A stretch of DNA of 64,000 bases from Pelagibacteraceae bacterium AG-365-D07 (lineage in GTDB: Bacteria; Pseudomonadota; Alphaproteobacteria; Pelagibacterales; Pelagibacteraceae). A program made the translations under genes and the position numbers. The notes under the pieces are model-generated. The model saw only the letters and a list, made by a program, of their open reading frames with translations. It was not told the DNA's origin and ran no database searches. Every line of letters begins with the position of its first letter. Positions within the stretch are counted from its first letter, which is position 1. The stretch lies in assembly GCA_003280005.1 (NCBI GenBank), contig QCGH01000003.1:20249-84248 (forward strand), written 5' to 3'. Below are positions 56,019-64,000 of the stretch, piece by piece.

Positions 56019-57089
56019 ATGAATAAAAAAATTACAATTTTAGGCATTGAATCTAGTTGTGATGAAACTGCCGCATCTATCGTCCAAGAGGAAAATGGAC
56101 AAATAAAGATTTTATCAAACATAGTTTCAAGCCAATTCGATATTCATAGAGAGTTTGGGGGCGTTGTTCCTGAATTGGCTGCAAGGGCACATGTGGAAAA
56201 AATTGATTTAATATCTGAAAAAGCAATTAATGAGAGCAAAATTAAGCTTGATGAGATTGATGCAGTTGCGGCTACTGCTGGACCAGGTTTAATAGTTTGT
56301 TTAACTGTTGGACTAAATTTTGGAAAAACAGTTGCAGCATCTTTAAACAAACCTTTCGTTGCTGTTAACCATTTAGAGGGTCATGCATTAAGTCCAAAAT
56401 TAAATTCTGATTTGGAATTTCCTTATCTATTACTTTTAATCTCAGGAGGGCATACGCAATATCTTTATGTTGAAAGTTTAGGAAAATATAAAAGACTTGG
56501 TACAACTATCGATGATGCGTTAGGTGAAGCTTTTGATAAAACTGCAAAAATTATTGGAATAGAATTTCCGGGCGGGCCAAAAATTGAAAAATATGCTGAG
56601 AAAGGAAATAAAAATAGATTTAAATTACCAAAGCCAATACTAAATAGAGGTGGCTGTAATTTATCTTTCGCTGGATTAAAAACTGCAATTTTACGTATTC
56701 AGTCTGAGATAAAGACTGAACAAGATAAATTTGATTTAGCTGCTTCGTTTCAAAAAACAATAGAAGAAATACTTCATGAAAAAACAAAAAGAGCTTTTGA
56801 AATTTATTTAAATGAAAACGCTTCTTTAAAGAAAACGTTTGTTGTTGCTGGTGGTGTTGCTGCAAATCAAGGTATAAAAAATATATTAGAAAATTTATCC
56901 AAAGAAAATAAATTTGAATGTCTATTCCCTGATATAAATTTATGTAGTGACAATGCTGCAATGATTGCATTGGTAGGGTTAGAAAAATTTAAGAAAAAAT
57001 TATTTAATGAGTTAGATTTTAAAGTTAATCCGAGATGGCAACTTGATGAGAAAGCTCAATTCCTAAAAGGAGCTGGTGTAAAAATTTGA
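56019..57089 (+). CDS. tsaD: tRNA N6-adenosine threonylcarbamoyltransferase
   Basis: TsaD transfers threonylcarbamoyl to A37 of ANN-reading tRNAs. LGIESSCDETAASIV begins the ASKHA fold. The metal-binding histidines are in NHLEGHALSP, and LLISGGHTQYLY and AGGVAANQGIK are family motifs. Length is 356 aa. It is followed within 3 bp by the EVE-domain gene, a frequent partner in alphaproteobacteria. Confidence 0.96.
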   Translation: MNKKITILGIESSCDETAASIVQEENGQIKILSNIVSSQFDIHREFGGVVPELAARAHVEKIDLISEKAINESKIKLDEIDAVAATAGPGLIVCLTVGLNFGKTVAASLNKPFVAVNHLEGHALSPKLNSDLEFPYLLLLISGGHTQYLYVESLGKYKRLGTTIDDALGEAFDKTAKIIGIEFPGGPKIEKYAEKGNKNRFKLPKPILNRGGCNLSFAGLKTAILRIQSEIKTEQDKFDLAASFQKTIEEILHEKTKRAFEIYLNENASLKKTFVVAGGVAANQGIKNILENLSKENKFECLFPDINLCSDNAAMIALVGLEKFKKKLFNELDFKVNPRWQLDEKAQFLKGAGVKI

Positions 57090-57091
57090 AT

Positions 57092-57511
57092 ATGAATTAT
57101 TGGTTATTAAAATCAGAACCAGATGTTTGGTCTATTGACCAACAAATTAAATCTGGAGAAAAAGGGTCAATGTGGGATGGTGTTAGAAATTACCAAGCTG
57201 CAAATAATTTAAGAAAAATGAAAAAAGGTGATCTTTGTTTTTTTTATCACTCAAACATAGGTAAAGAAATTGTAGGAATAGTAAAAGTGATAAGAGAGTC
57301 ATATTTAGATCCAACAGATAAATCTAAAAAATTTGTAGCCGTCCAAGTTAGGTTCGAAAAAAAATTAAGCCAACCAGTAACCTTGGAAAACATTAAAAAA
57401 ACTAAAGAATTAAAAGATTTGCCATTAATTAAACAAAGCAGACTATCGGTTATGCCGATAGATACTAAATACTGGAAAATTATTTTGAACATGAGTAAAA
57501 TAGTCAAATAA
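57092..57511 (+). CDS. EVE-domain (PUA-like) protein
   Basis: A 139-aa protein that consists of an EVE domain, a PUA-like fold that binds modified bases in nucleic acids. MNYWLLKSEPDVWSIDQQ, WDGVRNYQAANNLR and KKGDLCFFYHSN are diagnostic. The track extends it to a TTG at 57086; the ATG at 57092 fits the conserved start. It lies directly after tsaD, and its biological target is unknown. Confidence 0.9.
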   Translation: MNYWLLKSEPDVWSIDQQIKSGEKGSMWDGVRNYQAANNLRKMKKGDLCFFYHSNIGKEIVGIVKVIRESYLDPTDKSKKFVAVQVRFEKKLSQPVTLENIKKTKELKDLPLIKQSRLSVMPIDTKYWKIILNMSKIVK

Positions 57512-57514
57512 AAT

Positions 57515-59599
57515 ATGCCAAAAAAAAAGAAAAAGAGAAAAACTAAAAAAAGAAATAAGAAAAAATCTACAAAAAAAAGGAAAAATAGAAAAACTTTAAA
57601 AAGAAAAGTTAAAAATAAAAAAAAAATAAGTAAACAAAAAGCTAGTAAAAAAACTAAAGAGCCAACAGAAAATATTTATAAAACAAAATCAGAATGGATA
57701 AAAAATGCATTGGTAAATAAATCAATGTATGAAAAAAAATATAAAGAATCCTTAAGAAATAATAATGAGTTTTGGGCAAAAGAGGGAAAAAGAATTACTT
57801 GGATAAAACCATATACAAAAATAAAAGATGTCACTTATAGTAAAACAGACGTAAGCATTAAATGGTATCATGATGGAACTTTAAATGCTTCAGCTAACTG
57901 TATTGATAGACATTTAAAGAAGAATAAAGATAAAACTGCAATAATATGGGTTGGAGACGATCCTAAAGTTCAAAAAAAAATAAGTTACAAACAATTACAT
58001 GATGAAGTTTCTAAAGCTGCAAATGGATTAAGAAAACTTGGCGTACAAAAAGGAGATAGAGTTACAATTTATCTAACAATGGTACCTGAATTGGCTTACA
58101 CAATGCTAGCTTGTGCAAGAATTGGTGCGGTACATTCAATAATTTTTGGTGGATTTTCGCCAGATAGTATTGCTGGAAGAATAAACGACTGTAAGTCCGA
58201 TTATATAGTTACAGCAGATGAAGGTTTAAGAGGTGGAAAAACTATTTCATTAAAATCAATAACTGATGAGGCATTAATTCATTGTCCAAATGTAAAAAAA
58301 TGTATTGTTGTTAAAAGAACTGGAAACAGAATTAACTGGGACGAGAGCAGAGACGTTTGGTATGATGATATGATTAAAGGGGTTCCATCACAATGTGAAC
58401 CTGAAGAAATGGGAGCGGAAGACCCTCTTTTTATTTTATATACATCTGGATCAACTGGAAAACCAAAAGGTGTATTGCATACTACTGGTGGTTATATGGT
58501 ATACGCTTCTATGACTCATCAATATATTTTTAATTATAAACCAAAGGATATTTATTGGTGTACCGCTGATATTGGTTGGATAACAGGTCACAGTTATATA
58601 ATTTATGGACCACTTTCAAATGGCGCAACAACCATAATGTTTGAAGGTATTCCAACTTATCCAGACTCTTCAAGATGGTGGCAAATTGTAGATAAATTTA
58701 AAGTTAATATTTTTTATACTGCTCCAACTGCAATTAGAGCTTTAATGGCACAAGGGGAAGGACCAGTTAAAAAAACATCAAGAAAAACATTAAAATTATT
58801 AGGGACTGTTGGCGAACCTATAAATCCAGAAGCGTGGGAGTGGTATTATAAAACTGTAGGAGAAAGCAAGTGTCCGATTGTAGATACTTGGTGGCAAACT
58901 GAAACAGGTGGAATTTTAATAGCACCTCAAACTGGAGCAATAGATCTTAAGCCAGGCTCAGCTACAAAACCATTTTATGGAATTAAACCTTGTATAGTAG
59001 ATCAAGAAGGAAAAGAAATTAAAGGTGAGGGCCAAGGAAAATTATGTATGTCTCAATCATGGCCTGGACAAATGAGAACTGTTTACGGAGATCATCAAAG
59101 ATTTATAGATACATACTTTTCTCAATTTGATGGAAAATATTTTACAGGTGATGGCTGTAGAAGAGATAAAGATGGTTACTATTGGATCACGGGAAGAGTG
59201 GACGATGTAATTATTGTTTCAGGACACAACCTGGGAACTGCTGAAATTGAAAGTGCGTTCGTAGCTCATCCAAAAGTTGCTGAAGCAGCAGTTGTCGGAT
59301 ATCCACATGAGATTAAAGGTAATGGCTTATACTGTTATGTGACATTAAATGCAGGTGAAGAATCTAATGGCGAGCTTGAAAGAGAATTGAAATTATGGGT
59401 GAGAAAACAAATTGGACCTCTTGCAACTCCAGACCTAATTCAGTTTTCCCCAGGACTTCCAAAAACAAGGTCTGGAAAAATTATGAGAAGAATTTTAAGA
59501 AAAATTGCAGCAAACGAACATGACGAACTTGGTGATACTACTACCTTAGCAGACCCAAGTGTTGTGGATAATTTGGTAAATAATCGAAAAAATACTTAA
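57515..59599 (+). CDS. acs: Acetyl-CoA synthetase with Lys/Arg-rich N-terminal extension
   Basis: Acs activates acetate to acetyl-CoA via acetyl-AMP. Core motifs are intact: [48 protein letters not shown] and the acetylation-site Lys in [15 protein letters not shown]. The protein is 694 aa, about 45 more than usual. The excess is an extremely basic N-terminus of Lys/Arg/Thr (residues 1-50). The next likely Met (near residue 60-75) would cut into the conserved ACS start, so the tail may be genuine. It is near the SSS symporter pair, likely for acetate uptake. Confidence 0.95.
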   Translation: MPKKKKKRKTKKRNKKKSTKKRKNRKTLKRKVKNKKKISKQKASKKTKEPTENIYKTKSEWIKNALVNKSMYEKKYKESLRNNNEFWAKEGKRITWIKPYTKIKDVTYSKTDVSIKWYHDGTLNASANCIDRHLKKNKDKTAIIWVGDDPKVQKKISYKQLHDEVSKAANGLRKLGVQKGDRVTIYLTMVPELAYTMLACARIGAVHSIIFGGFSPDSIAGRINDCKSDYIVTADEGLRGGKTISLKSITDEALIHCPNVKKCIVVKRTGNRINWDESRDVWYDDMIKGVPSQCEPEEMGAEDPLFILYTSGSTGKPKGVLHTTGGYMVYASMTHQYIFNYKPKDIYWCTADIGWITGHSYIIYGPLSNGATTIMFEGIPTYPDSSRWWQIVDKFKVNIFYTAPTAIRALMAQGEGPVKKTSRKTLKLLGTVGEPINPEAWEWYYKTVGESKCPIVDTWWQTETGGILIAPQTGAIDLKPGSATKPFYGIKPCIVDQEGKEIKGEGQGKLCMSQSWPGQMRTVYGDHQRFIDTYFSQFDGKYFTGDGCRRDKDGYYWITGRVDDVIIVSGHNLGTAEIESAFVAHPKVAEAAVVGYPHEIKGNGLYCYVTLNAGEESNGELERELKLWVRKQIGPLATPDLIQFSPGLPKTRSGKIMRRILRKIAANEHDELGDTTTLADPSVVDNLVNNRKNT

Positions 59600-60222
59600 A
59601 AATTAATTATTTTATAAAATTCTTTCTTAATAATATCCCACTTTAAAATCATTGAATTTAAAACTATTTTTCTATCTAATATTTTTAATTCATCCGCTAT
59701 GGGAGACCATTCATATAATGCTAAAGCACTGTTATTAAAAGGCAAATTTTTATGATGTTTTTCCCAGTCAATTTTGTTAAATCGATCATTAAATTCTTTT
59801 TTGGATTTTTGTATAATTTCGATCGGCATTTGATTTTTTTCCTCTTCAGATAAAATTTCGAAAAAAATTTCTTTTGCCTTATCGGTATCATGTTTTTGTG
59901 AGTAATCTTTTAAGTACGAAATTGCATAGAAACAAAAGTCTTGAAGTGCAACGGCATATATATTCCACTTGGCCTTATTAATTGATCCTAAAAAAATCTC
60001 GTCCTCAAACATCAAAACATATTTTGCTCCCATTCTAGTCTTTAAATACCCGTATAACGTTACTTGGCTAATCCAAGCTGACTTTTTTTGAATAAAATTT
60101 TTAAGTTCAGTGTAATTCTTAATTTTTTGCTTTGGTTTAAAGTAGTTTAGAATTGGTTTAAAGTAGTCGATTAAGTACTCTAATTTTAAATCTTTCAATT
60201 TAAGCTTGTATTTAATCGCCAT
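59596..60222 (-). CDS. Conserved hypothetical alphaproteobacterial protein
   Basis: A 208-aa protein without signal peptide or membrane helices. [37 protein letters not shown] resembles a conserved alphaproteobacterial family of unknown function, sometimes labelled 'esterase' without a clear active site. I see no GxSxG motif, so I would not use that name. The 3' end overlaps acs convergently by 4 bp. The N-terminus is basic and the protein is probably cytosolic. Confidence 0.75.
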   Translation of the reverse strand: MAIKYKLKLKDLKLEYLIDYFKPILNYFKPKQKIKNYTELKNFIQKKSAWISQVTLYGYLKTRMGAKYVLMFEDEIFLGSINKAKWNIYAVALQDFCFYAISYLKDYSQKHDTDKAKEIFFEILSEEEKNQMPIEIIQKSKKEFNDRFNKIDWEKHHKNLPFNNSALALYEWSPIADELKILDRKIVLNSMILKWDIIKKEFYKIINF

Positions 60223-60316
60223 TTTTTATTTTTCTAAGGTTTTTTGCCATTTTTAAGACCATTTTAGGACTTCCAATCCGTTTTCAAATCAGTATGGTTT
60301 CTTCTTTTAACCTATA

Positions 60317-60322
60317 GGGAGG
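60317..60322 (+). promoter_or_regulatory. Strong Shine-Dalgarno before the DUF4212 gene
   Basis: GGGAGG lies 7 bp before the ATG at 60330, unusually strong for this window where most genes have weak sites. It suggests high expression of the symporter pair. The rest of the 107-bp gap contains no structure I could confirm. Confidence 0.7.
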
Positions 60323-60329
60323 ATTAAAA

Positions 60330-60590
60330 ATGTCAAACAAAGAAAGACACTGGGAAAAAACCAAGGGGTTAATGATGTTAACTTTATCTATATGGTTTAT
60401 TTTCTCAATCGTCATCTTCATGTTTGGTGAAAGCTTAAACAATGGTAGCTTTTTGGGATACCCACTTGCATATTATATGTGTGCCCAAGGATCTATTGTA
60501 ATTTTCGTTGTCTTAATATTCTGGTTTGCAAACAGACAAGAGAAAATTGACGAAGAGTTTGGCTTCGCCGAAAGAGGGGAGGACGAATAA
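60330..60590 (+). CDS. DUF4212 small subunit of a sodium/solute symporter
   Basis: An 86-aa protein with two helices, the small partner of SSS permeases of the ActP/VC_2705 group. HWEKTKGLMMLTLSIWFIFSI and LGYPLAYYMCAQGSIVIFV match the family, and the C-terminal tail is acidic. Its stop overlaps the start of the permease gene by one base (TAATG). Confidence 0.9.
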   Translation: MSNKERHWEKTKGLMMLTLSIWFIFSIVIFMFGESLNNGSFLGYPLAYYMCAQGSIVIFVVLIFWFANRQEKIDEEFGFAERGEDE

Positions 60591-62443
60591 TGGCTGAAAA
60601 GTTTATAAATAAAAAAGACTTCATAAGCAATTTACCTAAAATCTACGGTACTTACACTGGGGGTTTCTTAATATTCATCATTTTGATGGCTATAGCGGAG
60701 CAAGCAGGTATGGACGCTAAGACAATAGGTATAATGTTTGTTGCCTTTACAGTTGCGATCTATGCGTTAATCGGATGGATTTCTAGAACTGTTCAGGTCG
60801 ATGCTTATTATGTAGCTGGAAGACAAGTACCAACAGTATTCAACGGGATGGCCACAGCGGCTGACTGGATGTCAGGTGCATCATTCGTTGCAATGGCTGG
60901 AGGTATTTACTTTGGTGGTTACACTTACATGGCATTCCTAGTCGGATGGACTGGTGGATATGTATTAGTGTCTTCGCTAATGGCTCCATACTTAAGAAAG
61001 TTTGGTTGTTACACAGTGCCTGATTTCATAGGAACAAGATACGGTGGAAACGCTGCGCGTTTTATGGCAGTTATTGTTCTTACGTTGGCATCTTTCACTT
61101 ACGTGACAGCACAAATTAACGCGACAGGAACAATTGCATCAAGAGCACTAGGTATTCCATTTGAATTAGGAGTTTGGGTTGGACTAGTAAGTATTTTACT
61201 ATGTTCAATGTTAGGTGGTATGAGAGCAGTTACTTGGACACAAGTTGCTCAGTATATAGTTTTAATTATCGCCTATCTAATTCCTGTTTTCTGGATCAGT
61301 AACAAAAATGGTTTTGGTTTCTTTCCGCATTTTATGTTGGCGGATGAAGTTGCAAGACTAAATGATTTAGAGGCTACATTTGGATTAGTTAAAAACGCTG
61401 CTGCAGACATAAAAGCAGCTGGGGTTCCAGGAGGATTGAAATCAATTTCAGTTCCTCACTCTGACGTACCAGCTGGTGGAATGGCTGCATGGAAGTTTAT
61501 ATCATTAGCAATCTGTATGATGGTGGGAACGGCTTCTCTACCTCACATTTTAATGAGATACTTCACAACGCCTAGTGTTAAAGCTGCGAGAAAATCAGTG
61601 GCATGGTCACTATTCTTTATTGCATTGCTTTATACTTCAGCGCCTATGTTAGCAACTTTATCTAAAATATCTCTTTTAGATCCTAACCTACCAACAGGTC
61701 TAATAGGGAAACCTATTGCTGAAATAATGCAAATTGAATGGGTTAATGCTTGGGTAAATGTTAAACAAGCCTTTATAGCAGACTTTAACGGGGACGGTAT
61801 TCTTCAGTTAAATGAATGGTTCATGAGAGGTGACGTAGTAGTTCTAGCAACTCCTGAAGTTGCTGGGTTACCATACGTAATTTCCGGACTAGTTGCTGCT
61901 GGAGGTATGGCTGCTGCGATGTCAACTGCAGATGGTCTAATTCTTGCGATCGCGAATGCTTTATCACACGATATTTATTACAAAATCGTTGATCCAAAAG
62001 CAGACGTAAGAAAAAGATTATTAGTTGCTAGAGCACTCCTAATAGTAATCGGTGCTGCCGGAGCTTATATTGCATCAATGAGGATTACATCAATTCTCGG
62101 TGCCGTAGCTTGGGCGTTCGACTTTGCTATGTCTGGATTGTTCTTCCCACTTGTTCTTGGAATATGGTGGAAGCGAGCAACTAGAGCAGGTGCTGTTGCA
62201 GGTATGATAGCGGGTCTTGGATCAGGTACTGCGTACTTGATATATGTTGGTCCAAAATTCATGGCTCAAACGCCATGGTTAGGAATTGACCACCTAAGAT
62301 TTGGTATTATAGGGGCAATAGTATGTCTTGTTGTTATGGTTGTAGTAAGTCTAATGACTGAAGAACCTGATAGCGCAACCCAGAAAATGGTTGACGAAGT
62401 CAGAATACCTAGCGGTAAGACAATTCTAGGAAAAGCACACTAA
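60590..62443 (+). CDS. Sodium:solute symporter (SSS family, acetate permease-like)
   Basis: A polytopic transporter of 617 aa with about 13 helices. It probably takes up a small organic acid with sodium. QVDAYYVAGRQVPTVFNGMATAADWMSGAS and the sodium-site segment AAAMSTADGLILAIANALSHD are clear SSS signatures. A unique hydrophilic loop (about residues 240-300) follows the family's ActP/VC_2705 subgroup. Acs lies on the other side of one gene, supporting acetate as substrate, though propionate or other acids are possible. Confidence 0.92.
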   Translation: MAEKFINKKDFISNLPKIYGTYTGGFLIFIILMAIAEQAGMDAKTIGIMFVAFTVAIYALIGWISRTVQVDAYYVAGRQVPTVFNGMATAADWMSGASFVAMAGGIYFGGYTYMAFLVGWTGGYVLVSSLMAPYLRKFGCYTVPDFIGTRYGGNAARFMAVIVLTLASFTYVTAQINATGTIASRALGIPFELGVWVGLVSILLCSMLGGMRAVTWTQVAQYIVLIIAYLIPVFWISNKNGFGFFPHFMLADEVARLNDLEATFGLVKNAAADIKAAGVPGGLKSISVPHSDVPAGGMAAWKFISLAICMMVGTASLPHILMRYFTTPSVKAARKSVAWSLFFIALLYTSAPMLATLSKISLLDPNLPTGLIGKPIAEIMQIEWVNAWVNVKQAFIADFNGDGILQLNEWFMRGDVVVLATPEVAGLPYVISGLVAAGGMAAAMSTADGLILAIANALSHDIYYKIVDPKADVRKRLLVARALLIVIGAAGAYIASMRITSILGAVAWAFDFAMSGLFFPLVLGIWWKRATRAGAVAGMIAGLGSGTAYLIYVGPKFMAQTPWLGIDHLRFGIIGAIVCLVVMVVVSLMTEEPDSATQKMVDEVRIPSGKTILGKAH

Positions 62444-62457
62444 ATAAACTTTATATT

Positions 62458-62479
62458 GGGGGCGTATTTTTACGCCCTC
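62458..62479 (+). terminator. Hairpin after the SSS symporter gene
   Basis: GGGCGTA, TTTT, TACGCCC form a perfect 7-bp stem (62460-62477), extended by a G-U and a G-C pair. It lies 14 bp after the symporter stop. No T-run follows, so it may be a weak terminator or an mRNA-protecting end. It sits just before the next ATG. Confidence 0.6.
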
Positions 62480-62492
62480 ACTTCTTAAAGAT

Positions 62493-62831
62493 ATGCCAAT
62501 ATATATTTTAGTTATCGACTATATTTTAGGAATTATCATGTGGACTTTAATTGGTCGTACAGCTATGAACATCTTCCAGCGAGAGGACTCCGAATTCTTC
62601 TTCATGAAAATTTTTGTAAGATTTACAAATCCAATAATCCGATTATTTAAATTTATTACACCAAGTTTTATTGCTCATCCAATAGTTCCATTATATGTGG
62701 CTTGGTTTTTTTACATGATCAGATTTTATTTAATCCCTTATTTGCTAGGATATTCAGTCATGGGTATGTTGTCCTTTCCATTGGAAAGTGAAATTGCAAA
62801 CGAAATTTATAGAATTTTTGGTAAAAATTAA
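62493..62831 (+). CDS. Small membrane protein (YggT-like topology)
   Basis: A 112-aa protein with about three hydrophobic segments. FVRFTNPIIRLFKFITPSFI followed by PIVPLYVAWFFYMIRFYLIPYLL recalls the YggT pattern of a Pro/Arg-rich centre between helices, but the family is not certain. It follows the SSS symporter after a hairpin and precedes rpe. Confidence 0.7.
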   Translation: MPIYILVIDYILGIIMWTLIGRTAMNIFQREDSEFFFMKIFVRFTNPIIRLFKFITPSFIAHPIVPLYVAWFFYMIRFYLIPYLLGYSVMGMLSFPLESEIANEIYRIFGKN

Positions 62832-62876
62832 TTCAAATTTTTAAAAAAATTGATATTACTATAAATTGTATCATCT

Positions 62877-63536
62877 ATGAAAAAAATACAAGTGTCACCA
62901 TCAATTTTGTCTGCGGATTTTAGTAAGTTAGGTGATGACATAAAAAGATTAGAGCAAAGTGGCGCTGATATGATACACGTCGATGTTATGGATGGACATT
63001 TTGTTCCAAATCTTACAATTGGACCACCAGTTATAAAAAGTTTAAGAAAATATACAAAATTACCATTTGATGTTCATCTGATGATAGACCCAGTTCACAA
63101 ATATATTAAAGATTACAGTGATGCTGGTGCTGACATAATTACATTTCATCCAGAGGCAACAAAAAATATTTTAGAAACAATTAATCATATTAAAACATTT
63201 AACAAAAAAGTTGGGATTTCTCTTAATCCTGATACTGAAATAAAAACTATTGAACAACAATTGAATAGTGTTGATTTAATTTTAATTATGAGCGTCTACC
63301 CTGGGTTTGGTGGTCAAAAATTTATTAATAGGGTAATTCAAAAAATTAGAGATTTAGATAAAATTAGAAATCAAAAAAAATTAAATTTTAAAATTGAAAT
63401 TGATGGCGGTATAAATTTTGAGACCTCGAAAATCGCTATAGAAGCTGGAGTAGATATTTTAGTATCTGGCACAACTGTTTTTAAAGAAAATAATGGAGAT
63501 TTAGAAAAAAATATAAAAATTTTAAAACAATTCTAA
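62877..63536 (+). CDS. rpe: Ribulose-phosphate 3-epimerase
   Basis: Rpe interconverts ribulose 5-phosphate and xylulose 5-phosphate in the pentose phosphate pathway. It is a TIM barrel with SPSILSADFSKLGDD, MIHVDVMDGHFVPNLTIGPP, DVHLMIDP and VYPGFGGQKF, all conserved metal/substrate motifs. Length is 219 aa. The stop is directly followed by the start of the heparinase-like gene. Confidence 0.96.
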   Translation: MKKIQVSPSILSADFSKLGDDIKRLEQSGADMIHVDVMDGHFVPNLTIGPPVIKSLRKYTKLPFDVHLMIDPVHKYIKDYSDAGADIITFHPEATKNILETINHIKTFNKKVGISLNPDTEIKTIEQQLNSVDLILIMSVYPGFGGQKFINRVIQKIRDLDKIRNQKKLNFKIEIDGGINFETSKIAIEAGVDILVSGTTVFKENNGDLEKNIKILKQF

Positions 63537-64000
63537 ATGTTTATTAAAAGCATTTTTTTAAACTTTGGTTACATCTTTTTTCATATATATCAGCAAATTA
63601 AAAAAATTTATTTAAACTCACCTATTTACAATAAAAGAATATCAAAGATTGATGATAAAATAATTTCATATAAACCTAGTCAAAATATTCTTGACTGTCT
63701 AATAAAATTTGACAAAAAAAAAATTAATATAGAGGACTATTCATTAAATTCGGTTTGGAAAAATGCGAATAATTTGCATATTAAAAATTTTGAAAAACTT
63801 CATAGTTTTTTTTGGCTTTTCACATTGGATTTAAGATCCTCACAAAAAGTTACCCAGAATGTAATTTATAATTGGATTGAAGAAAATAATAAATACAAGC
63901 AAAAGATATGGGATTTAGATGTTCTATCAAAAAGAATTATTGCCTGGATATCAAACTCTAAATTAACTTATGAGAACTCAGATGAAAATTACAGATTATA
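63537..64000 (+). CDS. Heparinase II/III-like protein (partial, C-terminus off window)
   Basis: An open frame from the ATG next to the rpe stop to the window edge (154 codons, no stop); the track omits it. FEKLHSFFWLFTLDLRSS, then VIYNWIEENNKYKQKIWDL and SKRIIAWISNSKL match the N-terminal helical domain of heparinase II/III-like proteins found near rpe and purH in alphaproteobacteria. The C-terminal catalytic part is out of view, so the sugar substrate is unknown. Confidence 0.8.
   Translation, partial: MFIKSIFLNFGYIFFHIYQQIKKIYLNSPIYNKRISKIDDKIISYKPSQNILDCLIKFDKKKINIEDYSLNSVWKNANNLHIKNFEKLHSFFWLFTLDLRSSQKVTQNVIYNWIEENNKYKQKIWDLDVLSKRIIAWISNSKLTYENSDENYRL

Noticed and set aside
56620-56970. 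116-aa minus-strand ORF in tsaD
   Set aside because: His/Gln-rich reading of the opposite strand of tsaD, with no start signal or known domain.
57515-57670. Separate small basic protein (histone H1-like) before acs
   Set aside because: The frame is continuous with acs and no stop separates them, so a fused tail is the simpler reading.

Overview
This 64 kb window is an AT-rich, gene-dense bacterial chromosome segment that looks like a SAR11 (Pelagibacterales, 'Candidatus Pelagibacter'-type) alphaproteobacterium. The grounds are the very low GC content, mostly tiny or overlapping intergenic gaps, a DMSP demethylase (dmdA) that reads like the SAR11 enzyme, alphaproteobacterial families (DUF2794, IalB, HspQ), and a structured leader in front of ffh of the kind reported for 'Ca. 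P. ubique'. I see no rRNA, tRNA, insertion sequence, prophage or CRISPR. Once the small ORFs missed by the track are added, no stretch over about 300 bases lacks a gene.

Layout. (1) 1-22.5 kb, all minus strand: ffh - rpsP - trmD - rplS - leuC - leuD - leuB - dmdC - dmdB - dmdA - asd - sdhC - sdhD - sdhA - sdhB - mmsA - mdh - sucC - sucD - sucA (cut by the window edge). This run joins protein-targeting and ribosome genes, leucine synthesis, DMSP demethylation and half of the TCA cycle with almost no spacing. (2) 22.5-24.3 kb, plus strand: dapF-ftsY, divergent from ffh. (3) 24.3-31.4 kb, minus: an exported protein of unknown function, an alpha/beta hydrolase, an EamA transporter, a 58-aa membrane protein missed by the track, an amidase and a DctP-Q-M TRAP transporter with a terminator-like hairpin after the binding-protein gene. 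(4) 31.5-37.3 kb, minus: a 2-hydroxyacid/2-oxoacid set (D-2-hydroxyacid dehydrogenase, GlcD-like FAD oxidase, aminotransferase, two tandem FMN-dependent alpha-hydroxyacid oxidases). (5) 37.4-42.5 kb, minus: a PagL-like lipid A deacylase, cytochrome c maturation genes ccmH, G, F, E, D, C, and hspQ, with a 17-bp RNA-type hairpin upstream of ccmC. (6) 42.6-49 kb: septation protein A, DUF2794, a Bax-inhibitor-1 protein, an aldo/keto reductase, IalB, argG, two small membrane proteins and an unusual photolyase-like protein. (7) 49-52.1 kb: a DUF2256 mini-protein missed by the track, a glycosyltransferase, a photolyase-related (DPRP) protein and an atypical SDR, together a probable light-damage island. 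(8) 52.1-56 kb, minus: folD, yggT, an MscS channel, hemD, hemC. (9) 56-64 kb: tsaD, an EVE protein, acs with a Lys/Arg-rich N-terminal tail, a hypothetical protein, an acetate-permease-like SSS symporter pair, a small membrane protein, rpe and the start of a heparinase II/III-like gene.

How it works together: DmdA, DmdB and DmdC turn DMSP into sulfur- and carbon-yielding acyl-CoA intermediates. MmsA, succinyl-CoA synthetase, succinate dehydrogenase, Mdh and SucA carry carbon through the TCA cycle. TRAP uptake beside hydroxyacid oxidases and the Acs/SSS pair suggest scavenging of small organic acids (inferred). The most interesting items are the ffh leader RNA with a possible pseudoknot, the ccmC-upstream hairpin whose G-U pairs point to minus-strand transcription, the apparently permuted photolyase, the DPRP protein lacking two expected Fe-S cysteines, the SDR without its catalytic Tyr, the basic or low-complexity tails on Acs, S16 and L19, and the absence of rimM between rpsP and trmD.
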